Origin: Lentibacillus jeotgali
GTDB taxonomy: Bacteria > Bacillota > Bacilli > Bacillales > Amphibacillaceae
NCBI RefSeq assembly: GCF_000224785.1
Contig: NZ_AGAV01000014.1
Coordinates: forward strand, 282,403 to 346,402
Direction: 5' to 3'
DNA length: 64,000 nucleotides
The notes under the pieces were generated by a model that saw only the letters and a program-made list of their open reading frames with translations, did not search any database and was not told where the DNA came from. Below are positions 35,599 to 45,612 of the stretch, one piece after another (the stretch's first letter is position 1; the number at the start of each line of letters is the position of its first letter). The position numbers and the translations under genes were made by a program.

Positions 35599-37523
35599 AA
35601 GCCCCCCTCAAACAGATGCAATTCTTCGTCCGATGCTTCAATGGAAAGCATTAAGTTGCCAACACCACTGATACTCAATAAACATTCCCCTTGTTGTAAT
35701 TGCGGGACATGTTCCAATTCACTGTCCGTCAGTTGTCCTTCAAAAACGGTCCGTAACGTGTCCAATGAATTGGCATCCTGCTGCATTACAAATTTATATT
35801 GGGTTAGTTCAAATAACGTCCGTATTTTGGTAACCGTATCCGTGTCGGAGTGGTCAGGCACAAAATCACGGATCGATTGACTGGCCAGAATGAGTCCACC
35901 GAAATACTTCCGTGCCTCTCGTGCAAAGTCCGTTAAAAACTTCACCGCCAGCATGTTTTCTGAATGAACCAGTCGATGCGCTTCATCAATCATGACCAAA
36001 AAACGTGTCGCTTCATCGACATCAAACGCTTCATCTTCATACATGAGCTTCTTTTGTGACGAGCCTATTTGGATCAAGTTGTCCCAAATTAAGTTCAATG
36101 CGTTAAACATCTGAGCATTGAACACATTTTTTTCGAGTCCTGTCAAATTACGAATCGAAAAGAAAATCACTTGTTCATCTGTAATGTCAGGAATCGTTGT
36201 ATGACCATTAAACAAATAAGCAAAACTGTTCACCAGATTATCAATCACCAATTCAATTTTTTCGAGTCGCTTAACCCTTGTAGATGACAGCTCTGAACGA
36301 ATGATTCGCTTCTGGGTATTGTCATAGAGTTGGTTACGGATAAACATTAAAAAGTCACTGAATATGGGGTATGCCTCATTAACCAGTGACGTAATACCAG
36401 TTGTATGAATTTTATCCGAAAAACCGAGTGACTCATAAAAAAGCCGCAGCATCTTTTTAAATTCTTCGATTTCCTCAGCAGAAGGGTCACCTGCAAGAAA
36501 CATATAAAAGGTTGCCACCTTGGATATGTGCTGCATAAAACTGATTTCCTCATTCTTTTCCGGATGACTATTGTCTTCTGTACGAAAGATTTGCAAAGGA
36601 TTGATCACGCCGTCACTGCCATCAAGACTAATGGTGTGTCCATTCACGGACTGAACAAGCGTCTTAAATTCACCGGTGACATCAAAACCACGAATAAAAT
36701 GGCCACGTGCTTCATTATCCATCAATAATTTTTTAAGCGTCGTTGACTTACCGGCACCCATCTTCCCGACAACCACCGCATTAAAGAATCGCCTCATCTT
36801 ATCCTTATGGAAAAGATCAAACAGCACATTACCTCCGGTAAACGATGTTCCTAAATAACTGCCGGTACGATCATTTAATTCCGAGAAATGATAAGGCAAG
36901 CCTGATGCGAGTGTCAAAGCTGGCATTCCTTTTCCCTCCCGTTTATTTGGAAAGGCCAGTTGTTGTTCGTAAGGAAGAAATAAAGACTGCCATTCCCAAT
37001 AGGTTTCATTTAAGAATACCTGTCCTTTAAACCCGAACGACTGTAACTTGGACATGGTCCGTTCCACTTTCTTATCCAGTTCCCAAATGGTTGGTGACGC
37101 CACAAATAATCGAATATGCAGTAATTTAATGACTTCCCCCATTTCACTTATTTGCCGATACAGATCTTCCATCTCCTGATAACCGCGTTGTGCATCCATC
37201 CGTTCAGACTCATGTTTGGAACTTCTAAACCGGACACCCTGTTCCACCATACTTTTATTAATCGTACTCACCATCTCATCCTGATGCATTGTTGCCACAT
37301 CGGTTACAACGGTCACATCATACATGGCCATAATCTTATCCAACCACAACACATCAACGCTGGATGGATAGTCAAAAACATGAATGCACGCTTCATAGCC
37401 ATCCCCTTTTTTGATGTATTTGTCTTTAAAACGAATACCGCCTTGTGGTTGAATCGCTGTCAGAAAATCTTTATCCAGTTCAGGTGATTTCGGTTTACCT
37501 GATTGTTTTGTCTGCATTGCCAT
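35595..37523 (-). CDS. VirB4-type conjugation ATPase
   Basis: A 642-residue ATPase that powers the type IV secretion channel. The Walker A is VVVGKMGAGKSTTLKKLL and the Walker B is FLVMIDEAHRLVHSENML. The C-terminal motif IRDFVPDHSDTDTVTKIRTL is also typical. The ATG at 37523 has GAAAGGA upstream. It is complete and in a row of overlapping genes. Confidence 0.93.
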   Translation of the reverse strand: MAMQTKQSGKPKSPELDKDFLTAIQPQGGIRFKDKYIKKGDGYEACIHVFDYPSSVDVLWLDKIMAMYDVTVVTDVATMHQDEMVSTINKSMVEQGVRFRSSKHESERMDAQRGYQEMEDLYRQISEMGEVIKLLHIRLFVASPTIWELDKKVERTMSKLQSFGFKGQVFLNETYWEWQSLFLPYEQQLAFPNKREGKGMPALTLASGLPYHFSELNDRTGSYLGTSFTGGNVLFDLFHKDKMRRFFNAVVVGKMGAGKSTTLKKLLMDNEARGHFIRGFDVTGEFKTLVQSVNGHTISLDGSDGVINPLQIFRTEDNSHPEKNEEISFMQHISKVATFYMFLAGDPSAEEIEEFKKMLRLFYESLGFSDKIHTTGITSLVNEAYPIFSDFLMFIRNQLYDNTQKRIIRSELSSTRVKRLEKIELVIDNLVNSFAYLFNGHTTIPDITDEQVIFFSIRNLTGLEKNVFNAQMFNALNLIWDNLIQIGSSQKKLMYEDEAFDVDEATRFLVMIDEAHRLVHSENMLAVKFLTDFAREARKYFGGLILASQSIRDFVPDHSDTDTVTKIRTLFELTQYKFVMQQDANSLDTLRTVFEGQLTDSELEHVPQLQQGECLLSISGVGNLMLSIEASDEELHLFEGGL

Positions 37524-37537
37524 GAGAATCATCCTTT

Positions 37538-38170
37538 CTATAACTTCGTGTTTTGATTGTTTAATAGAAACAGAATCTGTTCCTTTTTGGTTCGTGGCAG
37601 TTCTGTTAATGGAAAAGCCTGCTGCATCCCTTGTATCGCATCGTTTTTTCGGTCAGTCAGTTCCTGTTTATCATCGGCATACACAAAAATAAAGAACTCA
37701 CGATTTGAACGTTCGCGTTCCAAAAAGTCAAACTCAACTAATTTTTGGTCGATATATTCCAATCGAATAGGATTGGTTGTCTGTTCGCGCTTTTTCAGCC
37801 AATACGTGCGCTGGGCTTCGGTATTCGCTGGAAAGTTTAAAATGATCTCTTTATAGGACCTGAAATAACTTCGTAAAAACCGGGTTCGGTTCATCAATAA
37901 AATGTTCAAATCCGTATCGTTCAAGGCATGAATGTTTTTCGTTTGGATCTGGAGAATATCCATCACACCATCCTTCAACAAAATATAATTATCGTGTATT
38001 TGAATAAACGGCAGTATCTCTGGTGTTTGCCGTAACATTTTGTCTTTCTTAATGCTTGAAGATTTATCACGCTGTTTCGTTTGAAAAACGCTCTTGATTT
38101 TAGTCGCCCATGACCTTCGGTTCGTCTGTTTATTAGATCCACCGTGAGTCACCTTGCCTTCTTGGCTCAT
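37538..38170 (-). CDS. Conserved transfer protein resembling the N-terminal domain of VirB4/TraC
   Basis: A 210-residue protein. After a basic N-terminal 45 residues comes a domain (LPFIQIHDNYILLKDGVMDI, then RSYFRSYKEIILNFPANTEA and REFFIFVYADDKQEL) that resembles the non-ATPase N domain of VirB4-type proteins. There is no Walker motif. It ends 14 bases before the VirB4 ATG. It may be a partner that docks VirB4 at the channel; this is inference. Confidence 0.6.
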   Translation of the reverse strand: MSQEGKVTHGGSNKQTNRRSWATKIKSVFQTKQRDKSSSIKKDKMLRQTPEILPFIQIHDNYILLKDGVMDILQIQTKNIHALNDTDLNILLMNRTRFLRSYFRSYKEIILNFPANTEAQRTYWLKKREQTTNPIRLEYIDQKLVEFDFLERERSNREFFIFVYADDKQELTDRKNDAIQGMQQAFPLTELPRTKKEQILFLLNNQNTKL

Positions 38171-38199
38171 GTTAACTGTTGACCTCCTTCCGTTACGCG

Positions 38200-38508
38200 T
38201 TACTGGCGCAATTGACTGTTTTCCTGCTTGTGCTTATCCATGGCATGGTAAACCGTTTTTTTATGGCGAAAAAATAGAATGAGTGATTCATAATGTCTTT
38301 TTTTCGGATTGTGGCTGGATGGCATGAATAGATAAATCATGAAACCAACCACTACCAAAAAGTACGGAATCATAAAAACACTATGAACCAAATCCCGCAA
38401 AATCGTTAAAACTAAGAGGGAACTAATCAATAAAATGACTAGCTCCCGCATTTCCAACCCTAAAATTTTCGGTTTTGCCTTAATCTCTTTTGGAATCTCG
38501 TATGTCAT
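38200..38508 (-). CDS. VirB3/PrgI-like small membrane protein (DUF5592-like)
   Basis: A 102-residue protein starting MTYEIPKEIKAKPKILGLEM, with two hydrophobic helices (LVILLISSLLVLTILRDLV and MIPYFLVVVGFMIYLFM), and a basic C terminus. A short N-terminal tail followed by a helical hairpin is the VirB3/PrgI pattern, and its place just before VirB4-type genes agrees. It overlaps the VirB6-like gene by 29 bases. Confidence 0.75.
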   Translation of the reverse strand: MTYEIPKEIKAKPKILGLEMRELVILLISSLLVLTILRDLVHSVFMIPYFLVVVGFMIYLFMPSSHNPKKRHYESLILFFRHKKTVYHAMDKHKQENSQLRQ

Positions 38509-40438
38509 GGTCTCTCAGCCCCTTTTGCATATCTTTTGGTTTTTTCACATCCTTTTTATCCAATCCTTGTCGGATACTTCCACGAACATGATTCATTTTC
38601 TGTCCGGCATCGTAACCGGTGTTATGTGCCCGTGTTAGGAAATGACTGGCTCGCTGCACCGAACGATTTCCACCAAACAAGGTATGTTTTGGTTTTGGAT
38701 GGATATGGCCATCTGAAGTTCCCACATTTGGCTGATTCGTCATTTTCGGTGATGTTGGGATATTAACATGGCCAGATGGTTCTTGCGACTGTCCACCATG
38801 GATAGATGATGGTGTGACACCACCTGAATGATCGGAACTCATACTGGCCGATTGTTGACCTTGTCTTGGCATTGAATTGACAGATGACGGTCGAGCTTCC
38901 TGTGCCGGTTGCCCTTTTCCGACAGTACTGCCATCATTGTTCTCATATCGTGGCACCGTATTGCCTTTTATGGTGTTTGTTGAGAATTGGCCTTCTCGAC
39001 GCGGTGATTCAGCATGTCGCTGGGAAGGCATTGGTTTCACATGGCTGTTATTTTTCAGTGCCCGTGTCATGCCAGCACCACCGGCAACTGTACCACCGCT
39101 AATCTTGCCGCCTGTTTTTAGCATTTTACCACCAGCTTCAGCTGTCATTTTGCCGCCTGCACCAACCATACGACCAGCAGCATAGCCGCCCATCATGGCC
39201 TGCCAGCCAGAACGCAGTCCGGCATCAATGCCCAACAACCGTTGCACAATATCAGGCGCATCAATCAATGCCCAAGCTCCCGCAATCAACAATAGGATGG
39301 TACCAATAATGCCAATATGTTGTTCCATATCATTCGCCCATTGCGCATAAATGATGAACATCCGTAATAGCACCATCATCACAAAAATGACGGCAAACGT
39401 ACTGGCAATCTCGACTAACACTTTTTTCAAGCGTTGACCGCCCGTTAAGTCCGTTGCTGCCGTGAACATGGCAAATAATTGATGAAACGCCAAGTCAAAC
39501 ATGGCTCGCCCAATTTTGATAGTTGTAATGACCAGCGCAAAAGCTGTTACTGCCAATGTAGCTATTACAATACCCCAATTCACGTGATACCTGTAGTAGC
39601 TTTGTTGTCCCAGATTGGTAGCTGGTACTGTGTTTGAGTTTAAGTCTACTATCCTTGTTCCACCATCACCTGTTGAAATAAGGCGTTGTGTTAAAAAATC
39701 ATATCCTTGCCCACCGCTATCTTGTTTTTCTTTCAATTCACTCACCCACGGTTTTGTTGTCCAACTAAACCAGCCTTCATCTTTTTGAACATCCAGTTTT
39801 TCATTCACTTGGATTGAAGAAGGATCTTCTAATTGATTCCCGTAGGTATAATCCGTTGTCCCAATATCTTTATTTTGGGAATCTGGTGGATGCGGAAGCA
39901 AATTTTCATTGCCTGCCACGGTCTCCTCATTGCTTCCATTTGCGTAATTGAAGTCACTTTCAACATAATACCTCACATCAGCGATATTCCGTTTAAGGAC
40001 GTTATCGGAGAGTGTTCCGGGTTCATCTAATGCCGATACACCTTCGTTCAACAAATCATTCATCATACTCATGAGATTCGGCAGGATGACGATGACACTC
40101 ACAGCGATCAAAACATTCATCAGCACGTCATTACGTTTTTCAATCTTATTCAACATAAACTGAAATCCGACAACGATAAGTGTGACAACAAACATGCCAA
40201 ACACATAGGGCTGAATCGTTTCGATAAATCGATTCATAGCCGGATTATCATATACGCCGCCAAGTGTGACAACATCTGTTGCCACACCTTCGATCCAATT
40301 GTTAATCCAAACTAATGCTTGAATAATTCCCCACCCAATATTACGGATGAGGTCATCATAAAGCCACCCACTGCTGATATCTAAAATGGCAGCTAAATCT
40401 TCATAAAGCTTTTTCAACTCATCCATGAATAAATACAC
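38480..40438 (-). CDS. VirB6/TrbL-like polytopic conjugation protein (pLS20 p028 type)
   Basis: A 652-residue protein. The N-terminal part has helices around 90-140, an outer loop follows (about 150-280), and then comes a second helix group (about 280-400). The last 250 residues are soluble and rich in G, S, Q and H. This matches the large transmembrane channel proteins of pLS20-type systems, which are VirB6 counterparts. AAGGAGGG precedes a GTG (40438) and an ATG four codons later; the true start is open. Confidence 0.8.
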   Translation of the reverse strand: MYLFMDELKKLYEDLAAILDISSGWLYDDLIRNIGWGIIQALVWINNWIEGVATDVVTLGGVYDNPAMNRFIETIQPYVFGMFVVTLIVVGFQFMLNKIEKRNDVLMNVLIAVSVIVILPNLMSMMNDLLNEGVSALDEPGTLSDNVLKRNIADVRYYVESDFNYANGSNEETVAGNENLLPHPPDSQNKDIGTTDYTYGNQLEDPSSIQVNEKLDVQKDEGWFSWTTKPWVSELKEKQDSGGQGYDFLTQRLISTGDGGTRIVDLNSNTVPATNLGQQSYYRYHVNWGIVIATLAVTAFALVITTIKIGRAMFDLAFHQLFAMFTAATDLTGGQRLKKVLVEIASTFAVIFVMMVLLRMFIIYAQWANDMEQHIGIIGTILLLIAGAWALIDAPDIVQRLLGIDAGLRSGWQAMMGGYAAGRMVGAGGKMTAEAGGKMLKTGGKISGGTVAGGAGMTRALKNNSHVKPMPSQRHAESPRREGQFSTNTIKGNTVPRYENNDGSTVGKGQPAQEARPSSVNSMPRQGQQSASMSSDHSGGVTPSSIHGGQSQEPSGHVNIPTSPKMTNQPNVGTSDGHIHPKPKHTLFGGNRSVQRASHFLTRAHNTGYDAGQKMNHVRGSIRQGLDKKDVKKPKDMQKGLRDHDIRDSKRD

Positions 40439-40456
40439 TTCCCTCCTTCATTGACA

Positions 40457-40497
40457 TAAAAAAAGAACCTACCCTGAATACAGGTAAGTTCTTTTTT
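40457..40497 (-). terminator. Hairpin between the lipoprotein and VirB6-like genes
   Basis: On the minus strand GAACTTACC, a 9-base loop, GGTAGGTTC, then seven T. It sits inside the transfer operon just after the lipoprotein gene, so it could reduce expression of the downstream channel genes. Confidence 0.75.
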
Positions 40498-40505
40498 ATA
40501 TTTAC

Positions 40506-41096
40506 TTAGTACGTTAAGTTTATTTCTTGATCGTTGACATAGTCGATGCTAAATTGAATTTCCTTTTCTACCTCGCTGTATAAATCATCATCAAGAAATG
40601 TATTGCTTTCTGTATTAGCATCACCGATTATCGTATTTAAATTCCATGCAGTTCCCTGGTATGCATAAGTCGAATTAAACTGTCCCCCATGTACAACAGC
40701 CATTCCGCCATTTTCAAAAGGGTTGTGACCTGACACCCGATTATTATACTCTTCACTCATAGCGTCTACTTTTTGCTTTTGTTCATCATCAAGCGTATTA
40801 AGGTTCATGTGAAATGCTGTCATATCTTTATCTTTCAGAGCTTTATCATAGGCTTCAAGCAATTTAGTGTTTTTCACATAATCTTGTTTCGCATCATAAA
40901 TCAAAACGTAAAAAGCTTCGTTATTATCCTTTTTTGTCATCACATCATCTAATGTCGTTTCATTCAATCCAGCTTTTGGTGTTTCGGTCGTTTCATCACT
41001 GTTATCTTCTGCAGCACTATCCGTTCCACCACAGGCACTTAAAACCAGTAAAACCGATATTAGTATTAGGGTGAATAACGTTCGTTTCCGTATCAA
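40506..41096 (-). CDS. Lipoprotein of the conjugative element
   Basis: From a TTG at 41096 the product begins MIRKRTLFTLILISVLLVLS followed by ACGG, a type II signal peptide with lipobox LSAC. The mature part is acidic and helical. GGAGATGATGG stands before the TTG; the frame is open upstream to 41153 but that would bury the signal peptide. Surface lipoproteins of conjugative plasmids often act in exclusion or mating contact; no specific role can be read here. Confidence 0.75.
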   Translation of the reverse strand: MIRKRTLFTLILISVLLVLSACGGTDSAAEDNSDETTETPKAGLNETTLDDVMTKKDNNEAFYVLIYDAKQDYVKNTKLLEAYDKALKDKDMTAFHMNLNTLDDEQKQKVDAMSEEYNNRVSGHNPFENGGMAVVHGGQFNSTYAYQGTAWNLNTIIGDANTESNTFLDDDLYSEVEKEIQFSIDYVNDQEINLTY

Positions 41097-41172
41097 GTTA
41101 CCATCATCTCCCATACAACCTTTTGACGACAGTATAACAGTCCTTTTTGGCACTTAAAATGATTATCTCGTA

Positions 41173-41415
41173 CTATTCTACATCCGGTACTTTCATATCT
41201 AGTATCGTTTTTAGCTTACTTAGCTCATTGGCCGTAAACGTAAAGCCTTTGCCCAGCCTCGTTTTATCCGGATTCCACCACCTCACATCATATTTCGGTT
41301 CATCACCATTCCAGCTAATGATGTTAAGTTCTTTTGTCCAGCCTGCCTGACTTTCATGCAATACGGCGATTTCTTCAATTACATCCCAATCCACACGATA
41401 TTTAGGTTCTTTCAT
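41173..41415 (-). CDS. YdbC-type PC4-like ssDNA-binding protein
   Basis: An 80-residue protein. The segment GWTKELNIISWNGDEPKYDV followed by RWWNPDKTRLGKGFTFTANE matches the bacterial YdbC family, whose fold is that of the eukaryotic coactivator PC4 and which binds single-stranded DNA. It lies in the transfer operon between VirD4 and the lipoprotein gene. It could coat the transferred strand; that role is inference. Confidence 0.82.
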   Translation of the reverse strand: MKEPKYRVDWDVIEEIAVLHESQAGWTKELNIISWNGDEPKYDVRWWNPDKTRLGKGFTFTANELSKLKTILDMKVPDVE

Positions 41416-41435
41416 AACTTCTCACTCCTTTTCTT

Positions 41436-43718
41436 TTAAGATAGCGCCTGTTCACGTAATTTATCGGCTTCCTGATCACCATTGGACTGTTTACTTGATG
41501 GTTGTTGCTCGGTTACCTCATTAGCTTTCTCATTTTGATTAACCTGCTCTTCAATTCGTTTCGTTGCTTGCTCCTGCCACGTTTGCATAACGTCGTCAGG
41601 TAAATAATCCTGTAATGCTACCAGTACCTTTAAGTGTATTCGTGAAAAATGAGGATGATGGACAATGAAACTTACATAATGAAGAAATGACCAATGATCA
41701 ACTTCATGAAGCAATGCTTTGGTTCTTGCTTCATCCAATTCACCCTGACTCTGTTCGATCTGTAATAGATGCCGTTTAAATCGTTCAAATGCCTTGTCTG
41801 TCATAGCGTCAGCCATTCGTAAAAATAAGTCGTCGTTTGACTTAGCCGAATAAACCATGCTGTTTAAGTCCATATCATGATACGTTTCGGACATAATCGG
41901 AAGCATCATGATGGAGTGGTCTGTATCAAAGTCATCAGCCAAATACTGATAACGGAATTTATGACTAGTTTTATCATGGTTAAAAATCGGTTTTGGCTCA
42001 ATCTTTTTTCGGTTCTTATCCTGCCGTTTGTTCACGCGTATCAACACGGACTGCCCTTCTTTTAACCGCATCAGTTCATCAGATGTTAAAAGCGAGCGTT
42101 CTTTTGTGGACTCGCTGTGCGACTTATCGAATGAATGATAATCACCACTTCGGCTGACATCCGTAATCGTTTTGGCCCCAAGCATGCTGGAGTAGTGTTC
42201 AGCTGTGTTCTTATCTTCGGTAAGGATATAGATTTGATTGGAACAATTGCCAATAATCGTATCCGATTCTTCACCATAAGCCGATTTCACCTGGGAATAG
42301 GCTTGAACGATTAAGTGATACCTGAAGCCGCGCCCGGCACCCACTGTTACCATACTGGCCATGCCATCGATGGCCGGCATATTTCCAAACTCATCAAGGA
42401 TGAATTGGACATGCCGTTCCATTTTGCCATTTTTGCTTTTGGTTGCTTTTTCCGAGTTGACACGGTATAACTGACTAACAAAGATACTGGCCAATACATC
42501 GTTTGATTTATCCGAATCAGGCGTTGCCAAAAAGACCGCCACCGGTTTGTCTCCGAACCCGATTTCAGTTAAATCCAAGCTGTTATGGCCGGTTACTTTA
42601 GCGTTAGGTTCAAGTGTAAAGATTTGCAGTTTATCCATGGCCACACTGAAGATACTACCGCGTGTATTGCCTGTCGAAAAGTTACTGGTAGCATACATTA
42701 ACCGCGCCGGATTATTCTCATCCCGCGCCTGGAAGAATTCGTCCAACGCATTATTCCCCTCTTCATCCGTTTCACTGCCCTTACTGGAAAGAAAATTGGC
42801 AACAGAGTACATGGTGACCCGTTCTTCCTTGCCGATTTTCACCATGTCCTCGGTTAAAGCCAAAATAATGGCCGTTACCAGTGACTTCGCACTGTTTGAC
42901 CAAAACGGGTCTTTAGCGTTTGGATTATGATACAAACTGAATGCTACGCTGTTGGCATATTTTTGCGCATCACTCACCTTGCCCTGTTTCCATGAATCAA
43001 TGACCAACTGTAAAGGATTGAACCCCATACTCATGGCATGTTCAATTAAATTAAATACGTACACGTCATACCCACGTGCCTTTAAGGTTTCATAAGAAGC
43101 TCCAGCCAGTTCCCCTTTCGGATCATGAATCACCATGGAGGGTTTCTCCTTCGCTCTGCTTTGGACATCGATCATCGGAACCACAAATGTCTCACCCTTA
43201 CCGGAACGCGTAATCCCAATGACCATGGTATGAACAGGGGCATCATCCAACAGAAGCCGATATGGTTTTCCTGTTTCCTGCAATCCGCCAACAATCGTGC
43301 CACCTTTTCCGTCGTATTCCGTTTTGGATGCCGGTATAATCTGATACTGTTGCTTCATGTTTTTCACGGATTCAAATTCATTCGTGCCATGTTGCCCACG
43401 GTTAATGGTTTGATAATTCATTTTGATATTGTATAAGAATTTTAGAAGACTAATCCCGACAAGGATATAAAAGCCTACATAAAACGCAAGCCATTCTTTC
43501 TGAAAAATGAACACGTATTCCCAATTTACTGAGAATGTATTCAAGTTGACTTGTTCCGGATTGTTGGCAAAACCTTCAATCAAATGCAGCACTTGCTGGA
43601 AAAAGTGTAATAGGAAGTTTGCAAGTAAGAACCCTATTATGACGATAAACAATATAAAGGGCCATACAAACTTCCAGTTGCTTAAACGTTCGGTTAGTGC
43701 CTTATGGTTCGTGTTCAA
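41436..43718 (-). CDS. VirD4/TraG-type coupling protein
   Basis: A 760-residue protein that links the relaxosome to the channel. Two N-terminal helices (VWPFILFIVIIGFLLANFLL and FYVGFYILVGISLLKFLY) anchor it. The Walker A is MVIGITRSGKGETFVVPMID. Further TraG motifs are VIHDPKGELAG, FNPLQ, and the Walker B region QFILDEFGNMPAIDGM. The C terminus (about 560-760) is an extra soluble domain. It overlaps the end of the primase gene by 17 bases. Confidence 0.94.
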   Translation of the reverse strand: MNTNHKALTERLSNWKFVWPFILFIVIIGFLLANFLLHFFQQVLHLIEGFANNPEQVNLNTFSVNWEYVFIFQKEWLAFYVGFYILVGISLLKFLYNIKMNYQTINRGQHGTNEFESVKNMKQQYQIIPASKTEYDGKGGTIVGGLQETGKPYRLLLDDAPVHTMVIGITRSGKGETFVVPMIDVQSRAKEKPSMVIHDPKGELAGASYETLKARGYDVYVFNLIEHAMSMGFNPLQLVIDSWKQGKVSDAQKYANSVAFSLYHNPNAKDPFWSNSAKSLVTAIILALTEDMVKIGKEERVTMYSVANFLSSKGSETDEEGNNALDEFFQARDENNPARLMYATSNFSTGNTRGSIFSVAMDKLQIFTLEPNAKVTGHNSLDLTEIGFGDKPVAVFLATPDSDKSNDVLASIFVSQLYRVNSEKATKSKNGKMERHVQFILDEFGNMPAIDGMASMVTVGAGRGFRYHLIVQAYSQVKSAYGEESDTIIGNCSNQIYILTEDKNTAEHYSSMLGAKTITDVSRSGDYHSFDKSHSESTKERSLLTSDELMRLKEGQSVLIRVNKRQDKNRKKIEPKPIFNHDKTSHKFRYQYLADDFDTDHSIMMLPIMSETYHDMDLNSMVYSAKSNDDLFLRMADAMTDKAFERFKRHLLQIEQSQGELDEARTKALLHEVDHWSFLHYVSFIVHHPHFSRIHLKVLVALQDYLPDDVMQTWQEQATKRIEEQVNQNEKANEVTEQQPSSKQSNGDQEADKLREQALS

Positions 43719-44115
43719 TGGCCATCACCCTTTCATGTTGCTTCGTACGTGCTGCCATTTGGTTATACGTTTTAGTGAATGCTTTGCGGTTTTGTTGCAG
43801 ATTTTCATTGGCGTCTTTCGTTTCTGACGTGTAGTCAAAAACGGACCAATTTTCGCCTACACCGTCCTCTTCAATGGTGTTCACGATATCCCTTGTCGCC
43901 TTCCAGCCAGCCTGATCATCATCCATGGCAATTAAAAGGTGTTTATCTGCAAACTGTTCCTTGTGTTTGGCCAAATAATCTTTAACCTGTCTTGTTTTGG
44001 TTGCGCCTGTTAGAGCTATAATGCCAACATTTTCATCGATCTCACGAAAGGACAAAGCATCCAGAATGGATTCACTTATCACCACATTTTCAGCATTCTG
44101 CGGAATGTCCAGAAC
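43702..44115 (-). pseudogene. Primase/TOPRIM protein, C-terminal part (split by IS91 element)
   Basis: 137 residues from VLDIPQNAENVVISESILDA through LLIAMDDDQAGW, the TOPRIM acid triad region, to the stop. Its first codon GTT (44113-44115) abuts the IS91 end exactly. Joining it to the codon ending at 45696 gives an in-frame protein, ..KETRDFF-VLDIPQ... The separate fragment has no ribosome site of its own and is unlikely to be made properly. Confidence 0.85.
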
Positions 44116-44153
44116 AAAAGCGCTGGCGCGCCTCATCACGTCCCAAGTGAGTG

Positions 44154-44411
44154 CTAATCACTTGGGGCGTTTCTCGCTTCTACCATGGTGCCGTTGCAGT
44201 GTGGGCAATGTAACTGTACCTCTTCGTTATTATTTTTGTCCACGCTAAATTCACCGATGAGATATTCTGGAACTTCATCGACTCCTCCACAGTCTTTGCA
44301 TTTAAATAAAACTAATTTGATTTCTTCATCCAATCCAAAAGGATCTTCTTCTAACCAGATATCTACTTCCTTTGATGCATTATCCTGCTTCCTTTGGTTT
44401 GAAGATGCCAT
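44154..44411 (-). CDS. Small zinc-ribbon-like accessory protein of the IS91 element
   Basis: An 85-residue acidic protein from ATG 44411, preceded by AAGAAGGAGG. It shows two CxxC pairs (FKCKDCGGVDE and LHCPHCNGTM) separated by about 35 residues, a zinc-ribbon arrangement. It overlaps the 3' end of the transposase gene by 32 bases. IS91 elements usually encode only a transposase, so this is a passenger or helper. Its function is unknown. Confidence 0.7.
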   Translation of the reverse strand: MASSNQRKQDNASKEVDIWLEEDPFGLDEEIKLVLFKCKDCGGVDEVPEYLIGEFSVDKNNNEEVQLHCPHCNGTMVEARNAPSD

Positions 44412-45612
44412 ATTTCCTCCTTCTTTCACTTTCTATTTCTTCCATGTAATGATAAAGCCAACCATAGTCAGAATGCCATATCCCCACCAGTTCCATTTGT
44501 CGATGGCAATGCGGACATTCAATTGGGTCCTTTCCAAAGGATTCAATTATACGTTGACGATACGTTTTCTTCTTGCGCTTTTTCTCCAGTACCAATGAGA
44601 TTTGTTTGGTTCTCATAAATGCGTGTAAACTTAATATTTGTTGGGCTTTACGATGCGACCTCCTACTATACAATCCAAAACCCCCCACCATACGAAAGTG
44701 TTTTGGAGGGATGTGTTGCAGAATTTCAAATAGAAATCTATATACGGGAATTTTTTTATCTATTCGTTTTCCTGACTTGTGATCCTCGTACCAATAATGA
44801 ACCGTTTTTCCGTCATAAGCCTCAATCCGATATTCCGCAATGGCAGGACGAGCTAAATACCTGCCGATATATTTAGCAACGCCTTTCGCATTTTTCATCT
44901 TTTTTTCGGCGTTAACATAAAACCCTTTCTGGTATCTTCTGTACAAATCATCAATCAGGTCATTAACTTTTTGATTGTCGGGAAACCATTTCTTGATTAA
45001 ATCTAACACAACTTTTTGCCAGGATTTCCTTAAAAATTCGTAAGGGATATATCCATTGTTCACCCATTCATTTTGATTATCCAATGCCCCTTCTGTAACC
45101 AGGGCATGGATATGTGGGTTAAACTTCAAGTCACGGCCAAATGTATGAATGACAGTAATAATTCCGGATTGTAAACCTCTTTTTTTACTGCGTTTATGAT
45201 TATGATATTTAAACACTTCAGCAACTTGTTTACTTAATTCATTTAGTTTTTTCCGATCATTATAGAACACATTTCTTAACTCCCGAGGGATGGTAAAAAC
45301 CATGTGCCGGTGCGTAACATCAAAAATCTTTTCCTGTTGTTTATCCGACCAATCATCCGTATACTTCTTTCCGCAACGGTGGCATAGTCTACTTTTACAG
45401 GTGAAATAAACAAATTTCGGTAAAGGATTTCCTTCACAGCCAAGGCATTCATATCGTGCAAACCCTAAGTCACTGGTTCCGCATCTGATTGTTTTCTCTA
45501 CTGTTTCTTTAATGTGATCTCGATAAGATTCAGGAAAACGACCGGAATGAAGATACCAAAAACCAGCAAAATGATCTTTTAAAATGTGTTTAATAACTCC
45601 TGTACCTTTCAT
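44380..45612 (-). CDS. IS91-family transposase (Y2 HUH)
   Basis: A 410-residue protein from ATG 45612 with GAGGGAG upstream. The N-terminal zinc-binding domain contains CKSRLCHRCGKKYTDDW. The HUH motif is FNPHIHALVTEG. The tyrosine region is VAKYIGRYLARPAIAEYRI. A further CPHCHRQM pair lies near the C terminus. All parts are intact, so the element could still be active. Confidence 0.93.
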   Translation of the reverse strand: MKGTGVIKHILKDHFAGFWYLHSGRFPESYRDHIKETVEKTIRCGTSDLGFARYECLGCEGNPLPKFVYFTCKSRLCHRCGKKYTDDWSDKQQEKIFDVTHRHMVFTIPRELRNVFYNDRKKLNELSKQVAEVFKYHNHKRSKKRGLQSGIITVIHTFGRDLKFNPHIHALVTEGALDNQNEWVNNGYIPYEFLRKSWQKVVLDLIKKWFPDNQKVNDLIDDLYRRYQKGFYVNAEKKMKNAKGVAKYIGRYLARPAIAEYRIEAYDGKTVHYWYEDHKSGKRIDKKIPVYRFLFEILQHIPPKHFRMVGGFGLYSRRSHRKAQQILSLHAFMRTKQISLVLEKKRKKKTYRQRIIESFGKDPIECPHCHRQMELVGIWHSDYGWLYHYMEEIESERRRKYGIFKPKEAG

